In this document: positions 15,360 to 22,255 of the stretch, one piece after another
How positions within the stretch are numbered: position 1 is the first letter of the stretch
Layout: each line of letters begins with the position of its first letter
Assembly (NCBI GenBank): GCA_900547475.1
Contig: URGW01000034.1
Span: 1 to 44,977, forward strand
Direction: 5' to 3'
Source of the DNA: an uncultured Clostridium sp.
Lineage (GTDB): Bacteria > Bacillota > Clostridia > Clostridiales > Clostridiaceae
Length of the DNA stretch: 44,977 nt
Position numbers and translations under genes: made by a program
Notes under the pieces: model-generated
Told to the model about the DNA's origin: nothing
Databases searched by the model: none
What the model saw: the letters and a program-made list of their open reading frames with translations, nothing else

Positions 15360-16210
15360 TATATATATTCTAGAAGTCATTAAGTTTCCATTTTCTGTAA
15401 ACTTTTATAACTTTTTTTAACATTATAAACCCTTATATATACCACCTATATACACTATATATAACCTATACTGCATTATCTTATATATGTTATTATATAC
15501 ATCCTTATTTGACTCTCCTACCTATAACATACTCTTAGTAGTTGTACTATTACTGTTGTAGCAACACTAATGATGTAACAATGAGTGTATCAATACTTTA
15601 TTTAATGAATAATAAAATAATAATGTTATTATTTATTAACTATCATTCATACTACCATAAAATTTACACCATCATTTAATATACCTATCATTAAGGGTAT
15701 ACTTACTTTCTGCTCATTAGAACTGTAATGATCTTCTTAGTTGGTACTGCTGATGTTCTAAGGTGTTATATATGTAATGATATAGAAGTATTATATTAAG
15801 TGCATAGATAGTCTTATGAGATGTTTATATGATGTGTAAGTATTTAATGTATATAACTACTTAGATGTTATATAATTAATATAGGTAGTAGTTTATTGAT
15901 ATGATATTTCTATAGATATAATAGTCATAGCAACAAACAACTACTACTACACACAAAGACTACTAAGTAGTATGAATGAGTGTCTTATGATATGTAAGAT
16001 AAAAAAAATAAATATAAAATATACATACAAAACAAGGGTAGAAACAACAACAAACACAAGCACACAGGCTACCTTCCTTATGGTTATATTAGTACACCAT
16101 CAATAGGAATACCCCCTATTTGCTGAGAAAAAAATACTGAAATGTCCTAAATACGAAGGGTAGGATGGAGTGGTGCAAAAGTTTAGAAACCATTGTTTTT
16201 TTGAAACTCA
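15360..16210. other. Noncoding AT-rich region with local skew switch
   Basis: Gene-free. From 15360 to about 15720 the plus strand has clearly more C than G. From about 15740 to 15915 it has clearly more G than C. The change falls on copy C of the 22-bp repeat (15721-15743). Many TATATA and TAGTAGT-type short repeats are present. I see no gene in it; an origin or packaging region is possible. Confidence 0.5.
15711..15755. repeat. Element-wide 22-bp repeat, copy C
   Basis: The core at 15721-15743 is followed by a TGCTGAT flank. It lies at the skew switch described for this gene-free region. Confidence 0.75.
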
Positions 16211-16255
16211 CAGTCTTGTCCTCAATGTTACAATTTTGCTATGAAAACAAGACTG
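16211..16255. repeat. 9-bp inverted repeat after the TerS operon
   Basis: CAGTCTTGT (16211-16219) and ACAAGACTG (16247-16255) are perfect complements separated by 27 bases. No T run follows, so it is not a clear terminator. Confidence 0.5.
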
Positions 16256-16266
16256 CTTAAACTATG

Positions 16267-16521
16267 CTAGAATGGATAATCCCTCCACATATCATCAAAC
16301 TCTTTAAGAAGTTGTGGCTTATTCATTTTCATAAGAACTATTCTTCTAGTCTTATAGTAGTTTTTAATGTTATCATCAGCAGAAAAAATTAATGTTGCAA
16401 TAACTGGGTCAAATGATGTTTTATCTACAACAGCTTTTGCTAGTTTTTCTTTCTTTTCATAATTTTTATATTCATTAACTTTTTCATAGTCCATTCTTAC
16501 GAATTCATATCTTCTAATCAT
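16267..16521 (-). CDS. Hypothetical protein coupled to TerS
   Basis: An 84-residue basic protein, mostly helical. Its ATG overlaps the end of the TerS gene by 8 bases, so translation is coupled. In phages the gene after TerS is usually the large terminase, but this protein is far too short and shows no Walker or nuclease motif. Family unknown. Confidence 0.6.
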   Translation of the reverse strand: MIRRYEFVRMDYEKVNEYKNYEKKEKLAKAVVDKTSFDPVIATLIFSADDNIKNYYKTRRIVLMKMNKPQLLKEFDDMWRDYPF

Positions 16522-16996
16522 TATTCATCACCTCATTAATTATAGATTCTAAGTCATCTTGATTGATATTAAACTCAAAATCTCCATCTTTAATTTTATT
16601 TCTCATCTCAGGAGTTAATTGTAGATTCTTCATTTGATTATCTATCATTCTATCGATTTGATTTAATGATTTAATATAATTCAAAGTATCATCAATACCA
16701 GAGCAGTTTAGATATGATAGTAATTCATCTTTTGTTCTAAGATATGTCAACAATGAAATTAAAGCCATTCTATCAGCAGTATTATTGTATAGTTTTCTAC
16801 TTTCTAAAAGTTTCTTAAATTGTGGGAAAAGTTTTTCACCAAACTTACCTATTTGTTGCATTTCTCTTGTCGTAAGTGCTTGTACTTCATCTGAAAATTG
16901 AGCTTGATAAATTTCATCTTGCTCCATTCTTTCTTCCCATTGCTCCATACTTCTTTTTCCTGTTAGTTCTTCTATAGGTTTTCTTGGTCGTGCCAT
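16514..16996 (-). CDS. Phage terminase small subunit (P27-like)
   Basis: A 160-residue protein. It begins MARPRKPIEELTGKRS, then has a helical region with NTADRMALISLLTYLRTKDEL and the late segment NLQLTPEMRNKI, matching the helix-rich P27-type TerS pattern (ending LTPxxR). TerS recognises the packaging site and directs the large terminase. Satellites of the SaPI/PICI type carry their own TerS to redirect a helper's packaging machinery, which fits the lack of a large subunit here. Ribosome binding site AAAGGAA. Moderately certain, since TerS families diverge strongly. Confidence 0.68.
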   Translation of the reverse strand: MARPRKPIEELTGKRSMEQWEERMEQDEIYQAQFSDEVQALTTREMQQIGKFGEKLFPQFKKLLESRKLYNNTADRMALISLLTYLRTKDELLSYLNCSGIDDTLNYIKSLNQIDRMIDNQMKNLQLTPEMRNKIKDGDFEFNINQDDLESIINEVMNND

Positions 16997-17030
16997 TTTT
17001 ATCAGTTCCTTTCTATTTTTCTATAAAATA

Positions 17031-17062
17031 AAAAGATAGAAGAAATCTTTCTTCTATCTTTT
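17031..17062. terminator. Bidirectional terminator
   Basis: A 12-bp perfect stem (17031-17042 with 17051-17062) has A/T runs on both sides. It separates the HicA-HicB-SecB operon from the TerS genes. Confidence 0.85.
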
Positions 17063-17101
17063 TATATTCATATATTTTTTTCGAATTTATATTTAAATAA
17101 T

Positions 17102-17491
17102 TTATATCTTTTCTATTTTATCAATCATTGGTGGAACTATTAAAGCTCCGCCCTTCATACTTTTTATTATTGGTGTCAATAAATAAGTTATTTCTGAGCC
17201 TAGTGTATACAGTATATCTTTAATATTATCTTCAAGCTCCTCGTTAGAAATTTCTCCATTTATCTCTAGATATACATTAAACTCCATATTTGCTTTAAAT
17301 ATACCTTCTGGATTAAAAAATGATTCAGATATAGCTCTTATTGTGACTATACCTAATTTATTATCTATAATTTTATATTTTACATTTGATATATATTCTA
17401 TTTCTGTAGAATCGTGTGCTGATAAATCTTCAACTGTAATTTTTCTTAATTCTATAGTTTTATCCTCTATTTTTTCCATAATATTTTTCAT
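17102..17491 (-). CDS. SecB-like chaperone of a toxin-antitoxin-chaperone unit
   Basis: A 129-residue protein without signal peptide. The strand-rich middle and the C-terminal helix TLGSEITYLLTPIIKSM followed by GGALIVPPMIDKIEK match the SecB fold pattern (helix, then a Pro-Pro turn). SecB-like proteins encoded with toxin-antitoxin pairs hold the antitoxin and control it. It starts 12 bases after the HicB stop, with an AGAGGTG site, as third gene of the operon, the expected TAC order. Firmicutes lack canonical SecB export, which favours a TAC role. Identification is by pattern only. Confidence 0.6.
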   Translation of the reverse strand: MKNIMEKIEDKTIELRKITVEDLSAHDSTEIEYISNVKYKIIDNKLGIVTIRAISESFFNPEGIFKANMEFNVYLEINGEISNEELEDNIKDILYTLGSEITYLLTPIIKSMKGGALIVPPMIDKIEKI

Positions 17492-17502
17492 AATTTCACC
17501 TC

Positions 17503-18000
17503 TTATTGACTTTTTGAAAGTTTTTTATCTAAGTTTCTAGTTAATCCATTTATCCAATCACTTGTTTTATTGTTGTTCTTATTAACTGATTCTTGAATAT
17601 TTGATATATTCCTACCTATATTAATTGTTATCTTCTTCTCACCAAACATTTTTCCTATTCCAATAGAAATAAAAGTTAATATTAATTGATTTATACTAAC
17701 TCCTTCTTCTTCTGCACTCCTAGCTAATTGTGCGTGTAAAAACTTTGGTAATCTAAGTGTTAACTTTCCGCTAAACTCATCATCAGTCTTAATTTTATTT
17801 GGAATAGGTAGTTTAATCCCTTCTGAAATTGCAATTTCTATCATGTCATTTGCAACTGCAATCACTTCTTCCATTGCTTCTGATGCTGTTTCTCCATCTC
17901 CCCAACAGTCTAATTGAGGAATATATGCCAAATAACCACCTTCATCTTCTGGTGCCCTCATTACTTCTATCTTATAATCCTCAGCAACTATCTTTCTCAT
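17503..18000 (-). CDS. hicB: HicB-family antitoxin with C-terminal extension
   Basis: A 165-residue protein. Residues 8-60 form the HicB partial RNase H-like fold (YLAYIPQLDCWGDGETASEAMEE). Residues 75-115 form a ribbon-helix-helix DNA-binding segment (LTLRLPKFLHAQLARSAEEEGVSINQLIL). The last 45 residues (NINIG...TRNLDKKLSKSQ) extend beyond typical HicB length and are the likely chaperone-addiction region. HicB neutralises HicA and represses the operon. It follows hicA by 36 bases. Confidence 0.85.
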   Translation of the reverse strand: MRKIVAEDYKIEVMRAPEDEGGYLAYIPQLDCWGDGETASEAMEEVIAVANDMIEIAISEGIKLPIPNKIKTDDEFSGKLTLRLPKFLHAQLARSAEEEGVSINQLILTFISIGIGKMFGEKKITINIGRNISNIQESVNKNNNKTSDWINGLTRNLDKKLSKSQ

Positions 18001-18036
18001 AATTAAACTCCTTCAATCAATATTCTCTAATAAAAA

Positions 18037-18294
18037 TTAATTTATCCCCATTACTTCTTCATAGGCTTTTAAAGCCTTTTTTATATATACCGACTTTATT
18101 GGTTTTGCACGCGGTATGTTTACAAAGCCTTCTATTCCTTTTAATTTATCATGTAAGTAAATAAAGTGACTTGCTCTTGAACCATTTCTTCTAGTAAAAC
18201 CACCTATATTTACTAGTAATTTATCTATCTCTTCAAATGAAACATTTTTTGGGTTATTTTTAATCTTCTCATAAAGTTTCTCGCTTTTCGACAC
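18037..18294 (-). CDS. hicA: HicA-family mRNA interferase toxin
   Basis: An 85-residue protein with the HicA pattern: Gly-Gly-Phe then RRNGSRASHFIY, with the catalytic His at residue 43, and a C-terminal IPRAKPIKSVYIKKAL. The family cleaves mRNA and blocks translation. A GTG start lies 7 bases after AGGAGG. It is the first gene of the hicA-hicB-secB operon. Its N-terminus is longer than a minimal HicA. Confidence 0.82.
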   Translation of the reverse strand: MSKSEKLYEKIKNNPKNVSFEEIDKLLVNIGGFTRRNGSRASHFIYLHDKLKGIEGFVNIPRAKPIKSVYIKKALKAYEEVMGIN

Positions 18295-18344
18295 ACCGTT
18301 GCCTCCTACGTATTTTTTCCTTTTTTATAATATTTTATTCATCT

Positions 18345-18383
18345 GATACTATATATGATACCATTAATTCTGTTCTTTGTAAA
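18345..18383 (-). promoter_or_regulatory. hicA operon promoter with direct repeats
   Basis: TTTACA (18378-18383) and TATCAT (18355-18360) on the minus strand are 17 bases apart. Two GATAC repeats (around 18346-18361) overlap the -10 and could be the HicB operator. Confidence 0.65.
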
Positions 18384-18439
18384 TATTATTTAGTGTATAC
18401 GTTTCATACGGCTATAAATGCGTTTAATATAAAAAGCAA

Positions 18440-18616
18440 CTAGTTGTTATTGCTAGCTACTTTCCTTTTATGGTAGTTTTCTAAACAAATTTTCCTGTTG
18501 CATTCTTTACAATGAGAAATTGTACTTTTGTAGTTCTCGTCATAAATCTTGCCACATTTATTACATCTATATTTTGTAATCAATTCATTATCTATTTGAA
18601 CAAATATTTTCTTCAT
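18440..18616 (-). CDS. Small zinc-ribbon protein
   Basis: A 58-residue protein with CNKC and CKEC pairs plus a further Cys (RKICLENYHKRK), probably a zinc ribbon with a basic tail. An AAGGAG site lies 8 bases before the ATG. It directly follows the parR-like gene (12-base gap) and is likely co-transcribed with parM-parR. It resembles the small zinc proteins at 10222-10377 and 14605-14982. Function unknown. Confidence 0.62.
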   Translation of the reverse strand: MKKIFVQIDNELITKYRCNKCGKIYDENYKSTISHCKECNRKICLENYHKRKVASNNN

Positions 18617-18628
18617 CTCATAATCTCC

Positions 18629-18907
18629 TTAAAAATCTATTCCATCTAAGATATCTGAAACATCTCCAAAATCATCTTTTGGTTCTTCTTTAATTTCTTT
18701 AGTTGGTTCTTGTGTCGTACTTGCCACTTCATTAAATGTTACACCATTCATTACAAGTAGATTTTTTTTATCAACGAATCTTCCAGTAGCAATTTTATAT
18801 AAATAATTTTTTACTATTGCTGAGTAATTATCGTATTCTTCGTCTAGAAAATCGATAATGATCTTATCCTTCTTCTTCTGTGGATTCAGATTTAACTTAA
18901 TATCCAT
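18629..18907 (-). CDS. ParR-like segregation adaptor
   Basis: A 92-residue protein. The N-terminus is basic and beta/helix-like, as in ribbon-helix-helix DNA-binding adaptors. The last 30 residues are acidic, Pro/Glu-rich and end in DVSDILDGIDF. A DNA-binding N-terminus with an acidic C-terminal tail that contacts the actin-like filament is the ParR plan. It is encoded directly downstream of parM, with the repeat array 18936-19056 between them. Sequence similarity to known ParR is not visible by eye, so the call leans on architecture and position. Confidence 0.6.
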   Translation of the reverse strand: MDIKLNLNPQKKKDKIIIDFLDEEYDNYSAIVKNYLYKIATGRFVDKKNLLVMNGVTFNEVASTTQEPTKEIKEEPKDDFGDVSDILDGIDF

Positions 18908-18935
18908 TACTTCTTACCATTCCTTTCACTTAAAC

Positions 18936-19056
18936 TCTTAGAACTCTCAGTACTCTCAGAACTTTCTGACCAAGGATTTTATCAATCTTTATAATTTTGA
19001 TAAAATATCCTGTTCTAAGAGTACTCTCAGTACCCTCAGAACTTCTAGAACTTTTA
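18936..19056. repeat. Candidate parC centromere
   Basis: Four 9-10 bp units of ACTCTCAGT type (about 18935-18970), a hairpin GGA.TTTATCAA/TTGATAAAA.TCC (18973-19010) and four more such units (about 19012-19052). The array lies between parM and the parR-like gene. Short tandem repeats flanking a core are the layout of parC sites bound by ParR. Confidence 0.62.
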
Positions 19057-19058
19057 AA

Positions 19059-19949
19059 TTATATTAGCTTCTTTAACTCAGCTATGGTTTTATTTCCAAT
19101 GTTATTCGCAAATAATGGATTTTCATGTGCTTTAACATTTGGTAAAACCTCTTTTAATTCTTCAAGTAGTACTAAAGTTCCACCGCCAGTCATTGTTAAG
19201 CTATGGAATGAGATATTATTATTTTCGGAAGTTAATTTATTATTAAATTCATTAATAAAATTACTTGTAAATTCAGTAACCTCTTTTGAATACTTTTGTT
19301 TTAAAATTTCTAGATATATTTCAACCTCTTTTGCAGTCATCTTTCTTTTCTTGCTAAGATGTTGTGCTAGCTTTCTATAATAATCGTAAACTCCAAATCC
19401 ATTGATTGTAAAAGCTTGTACTTCTTTTCCGCCACTAGCTAGAAAAACATTTACTGTATAACTTCCCCAGTCTAGTATTCCTGTTAGGCCTTTTCTATCT
19501 TCAAGGCTTAAACTAAAGAAACCCGCTTGTGATTCTTTTGTGCAATAAACATTTTCTATTTTTAAAGTTCTGCTCTTATCATTTACAATAAATTTAAAAG
19601 TTTTCCCTTTAAAAGTCCTTGTAAATACTTCCCTATTATCAAATTGGTCTACTGGTAAAGTTAGCATTAAACTTGTAGTATCATAATCTGTTGTAGTTGC
19701 AATAGCATATAAAACTTGTGGAATAAATTCTTTTTCCGTCTTAACATATTCTGCATTAGGTGAAACCTTCTTGCTTCCAATGATATACAACTTATTTCCA
19801 TAAACTAAAGTACATTCACCAGTGTCAACACCTTGCTCCTTTGCATCGTATGTTTCTAAAGTGTTTTCAAATGAAATATTATGACCTACCTTTACAAGTC
19901 TGTTACCTAAATCGACAATCACTAAATTGTTTTTTGTTTTCTTCTCCAT
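19059..19949 (-). CDS. parM: ParM/StbA-like actin ATPase
   Basis: A 296-residue actin-fold protein of the plasmid ParM/Alp type, which polymerises with ATP and pushes DNA copies apart. Nucleotide-binding motifs are VDLGNRLVKVG (about residue 12, phosphate 1), LTGILDWGSYTVNV (about 160, phosphate 2) and LTMTGGGT (about 260, adenosine). It lacks the length of chromosomal MreB and has no membrane helix. It is followed by the parC-like array and ParR-like gene. The presence of a segregation motor in an integrated element argues for an episomal phase. Confidence 0.88.
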   Translation of the reverse strand: MEKKTKNNLVIVDLGNRLVKVGHNISFENTLETYDAKEQGVDTGECTLVYGNKLYIIGSKKVSPNAEYVKTEKEFIPQVLYAIATTTDYDTTSLMLTLPVDQFDNREVFTRTFKGKTFKFIVNDKSRTLKIENVYCTKESQAGFFSLSLEDRKGLTGILDWGSYTVNVFLASGGKEVQAFTINGFGVYDYYRKLAQHLSKKRKMTAKEVEIYLEILKQKYSKEVTEFTSNFINEFNNKLTSENNNISFHSLTMTGGGTLVLLEELKEVLPNVKAHENPLFANNIGNKTIAELKKLI

Positions 19950-20156
19950 AATTTCTCTCCTTTTATTTATTTAAATTAAAATTTTATTTATAATATAATT
20001 ATAATATACAGTATTTTACAGGTACATTATTTTTTATATAATTTTTATATAAAGTTATTTACCCTTATTTATATAGCTCAAGGTCAAAAGTTTACTAGTT
20101 TTTATAAAAAATTTATATTTTTTAAAATATTAATATTTTAAAATACACTCACAAAT

Positions 20157-20222
20157 CCTCTCAGAGTTCTTTTAAATTAAATAATAAATTTATATTAATT
20201 AAATAAAAAAGACTCTGAGTGT
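20157..20222. repeat. AT-rich palindrome, copy 4
   Basis: The arms TCAGAGTTCTTTT (20161-20173) and AAAAGACTCTGA (about 20207-20218) surround the shared centre ATAAATTTAT (20184-20193). It lies in the 724-base gene-free stretch between parM and the divergent HTH gene, which also holds copy 5 and operator-like repeats. Confidence 0.65.
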
Positions 20223-20283
20223 CCTCAGAGTTAATTTTAAAATACTATTAAAAGTTTGCTTAGCTATTACTTTTTTTATTAAT

Positions 20284-20366
20284 TTTCAGAATCCATTTAA
20301 TAATATAAATTATTATTTTAGCTAATTCTGAAATTTCATTTTTACACAGAATTTAAGTTTATCTTA
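20284..20366. repeat. AT-rich palindrome, copy 5
   Basis: TTTCAGAAT (20285-20293) and ATTCTGAAA pair across an AT centre. The following ACACAGAATTTAA matches the ends of copies 1 and 3. Confidence 0.55.
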
Positions 20367-20498
20367 AAATAAAATTAATATTTTATTTTACATAAAATGA
20401 ACTGAACTGGAATCTTTCTTTTCTATTTCTAATTCTTATAGTTTAAGTTTTGAAGTTGTATTTTTATATTTGTATTTTTATCTTGAAACTTTTTTTTC

Positions 20499-20648
20499 AA
20501 CCTAAAAAAATATTTTTCCTAGGTTAGAAAATATTTTACTAACCTTAATTAAAAATTTTTTAACGTTAGAAAATTCTTACAAACACAAATGTACTTTTTT
20601 GTCTTATTTTGTTATAATATAATTATAATTACCTTTTCAAATGGTAAT
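20499..20648 (+). promoter_or_regulatory. Operator-like repeats and promoter of the HTH gene
   Basis: AACCTA/TAGGTT (20499-20525) and GGTTAG/CTAACC (20522-20544) form overlapping inverted repeats, with GTTAGAAAAT repeated again near 20564. A TATAAT -10 lies at 20613-20618, followed by an ATTACC/GGTAAT inverted repeat (20628-20648). These look like binding sites for a regulator of the element. Confidence 0.5.
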
Positions 20649-20673
20649 AATAACTGTGTTAGGAGGTGAATAA

Positions 20674-21069
20674 ATGGAATCAAAGGTGATAGACTTAGGA
20701 ACATATGAAAAGAAATATTCTAAAGAAAACTTCTATACTCCAATATTTAATGCCTTTATGAGAAACGAATTGAGCTTACAAGAAAAATCTTTTTACATTT
20801 ACATACGTGGATTTGGTGAAAAGTGTTTTCAAAGTCAAGCTAATATCTGCAAAGATTTAAACATTACTGGACCAACATTAAGAAAGCTTATGAAAAATTT
20901 AGAAGAAAAGAATTATATTTATGTGCAAAGAAAATACTCACATAAAACAAAAGAGAAAGCAACACCAGTTATTTTTCCCCTACCCCTAGACGAAAAAACT
21001 GGACTACTTTCTCATCATAGCCAACAAATAATAAGGTATCTGCAAAATACTTATCCAAGCGACTATTAA
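20674..21069 (+). CDS. Helix-turn-helix protein (regulator or replication type)
   Basis: A 131-residue protein with one winged-helix segment (SQANICKDLNITGPTLRKLMKNLEEKNYIYVQ, about residues 50-82) and a polar C-terminus. It is the only plus-strand gene of the element and starts after a strong AGGAGGTG site. The domain resembles the N-terminal part of plasmid Rep-type winged helices and the tandem winged-helix protein at 9093-9944. It could be the main regulator of the element or a replication accessory. The operator-like repeats upstream favour autoregulation (inference). Confidence 0.6.
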   Translation: MESKVIDLGTYEKKYSKENFYTPIFNAFMRNELSLQEKSFYIYIRGFGEKCFQSQANICKDLNITGPTLRKLMKNLEEKNYIYVQRKYSHKTKEKATPVIFPLPLDEKTGLLSHHSQQIIRYLQNTYPSDY

Positions 21070-21108
21070 TTAAATTATAGCAAAACACAAATAAAAATCA
21101 ACTAAAAT

Positions 21109-21131
21109 AAGTAGGAACAATGTTCCTACTT
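21109..21131. terminator. Bidirectional terminator between HTH and integrase genes
   Basis: The 10-bp stem AAGTAGGAAC/GTTCCTACTT (21109-21118 with 21122-21131) overlaps the integrase stop codon. Confidence 0.75.
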
Positions 21132-22031
21132 TAAATTCATTAATGGTGATGTTTTAACACTTAACTCTAATACTTCTCTATCTTTTAATCCTTGAAGATA
21201 TCTCTTTGTAATATCTACAGTTTCATGTCCCAATAATCTTGATAAACTATAGACATCAAGACCATTCCTTAATTGAGCTTGAGCATAATAATGCCTACAA
21301 GTATGAGGACTACATCTTATGTTATCAGCTACTTTAGCTTCTTTACCAGCTAATCTTACAACTCTCTCAATTGCTTCTGTTGTTAATGGCTTATTTCTAT
21401 AACTAAGAAAATAATTATCATAATGCAAAATATTATCTTTAAGATAATTATCTCTTATACGTTCATATTTAATCATTACTTTTTTTAAATACGGTGAAAT
21501 TGGCACAAATCTTTCTTTATTTCCTTTTCCTAAAATAAATATAACACTTTCTCTAACATCTAATTTACTTAGATTACAAAGTTCTAAATTTCTTATTCCA
21601 GTATCAAACAATACAGCCATAATACATTTATTTCTAGCATTAATATAACTATCAAACTTATATACATCTATCATTTTTCTAACCTCTTTATCAGTAAAAG
21701 TATCAATAATTACTTTCTTTTCTCTAAGCCAACTTACTTTTTTAGCAATATTAATACAATATCCTTCTTTATAGCAATACGCATAAAAACTTCTTATATT
21801 TTTAAGTATTGTATTAATATAAGTTGGAGTTAATCCCTTTTCTTTTAAATAATTAAGATATTGTTTTATATGCAGATGTGTTACTTCTTCTAACTCAACA
21901 ATTTCTAATTCAATTTCACAATACTTAAAGAATTTTGCAAGATTATTTTTGTAACCTTTGATAGTTCTTGGTGTATAATTTTTGATTTGAATTTCATATA
22001 AAAACTCCCTCAAAACATCTTTTAATAACAT
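21126..22031 (-). CDS. int: Tyrosine recombinase (integrase)
   Basis: A 301-residue site-specific recombinase. Residues 1-95 form a SAM-like core-binding domain (TIKGYKNNLAKFFKY). The catalytic domain has Arg147 (DTGIRNLEL), Lys in GKGNKER (about 170), His243 and Arg246 (SPHTCRHYY), His269 (LLGHE) and nucleophile Tyr278 (TKRYLQ). It lies next to the right attachment site and is the obvious candidate for integration into yebC. It resembles XerC/D-type and phage integrases of Firmicutes. Its ribosome binding site is inside a large hairpin (22041-22098). No excisionase was recognised. Confidence 0.93.
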   Translation of the reverse strand: MLLKDVLREFLYEIQIKNYTPRTIKGYKNNLAKFFKYCEIELEIVELEEVTHLHIKQYLNYLKEKGLTPTYINTILKNIRSFYAYCYKEGYCINIAKKVSWLREKKVIIDTFTDKEVRKMIDVYKFDSYINARNKCIMAVLFDTGIRNLELCNLSKLDVRESVIFILGKGNKERFVPISPYLKKVMIKYERIRDNYLKDNILHYDNYFLSYRNKPLTTEAIERVVRLAGKEAKVADNIRCSPHTCRHYYAQAQLRNGLDVYSLSRLLGHETVDITKRYLQGLKDREVLELSVKTSPLMNLK

Positions 22032-22040
22032 AATAAAAAA

Positions 22041-22098
22041 CCTCCATTGTTATGACTTCTTTGTTGGTATATTTCAACATATTTCATAACAATGAAGG
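22041..22098 (-). promoter_or_regulatory. Hairpin sequestering the integrase ribosome binding site
   Basis: A 15-bp stem (22041-22055 with 22084-22098, one mismatch), with an inner GTTG/CAAC, ends on the minus strand in GGAGG followed by TTTTTT and then the int ATG at 22031. The GGAGG is part of the stem, so the structure can hide the start site and can also act as a terminator for readthrough from yebC. Confidence 0.7.
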
Positions 22099-22220
22099 CT
22101 TTTCGTATATCTTAACTATGCCATCATTTATCGTAATTATTTGACTATGCTTTTTTAGTTGTATGTCATCATTGAGTACAGTTTAAGTAGTCTTGTTACA
22201 CTTTCCAACTTACAACTTTT

Positions 22221-22247
22221 AGCTAGAAACCATTGAAAACTCTAGCT
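22221..22247 (-). other. Inverted repeat after yebC
   Basis: AGCTAGA (22221-22227) and TCTAGCT (22241-22247) form a hairpin just after the yebC stop. No T run follows. It may partly replace the terminator stranded at 6654-6697. Confidence 0.45.
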
Positions 22248-22255
22248 CTTATTTA

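Noticed and set aside
16267..16521. Truncated large terminase after TerS
   Set aside because: Only 84 residues, without Walker A/B or nuclease motifs, and translationally coupled with a normal start and stop; nothing shows it is a TerL remnant.
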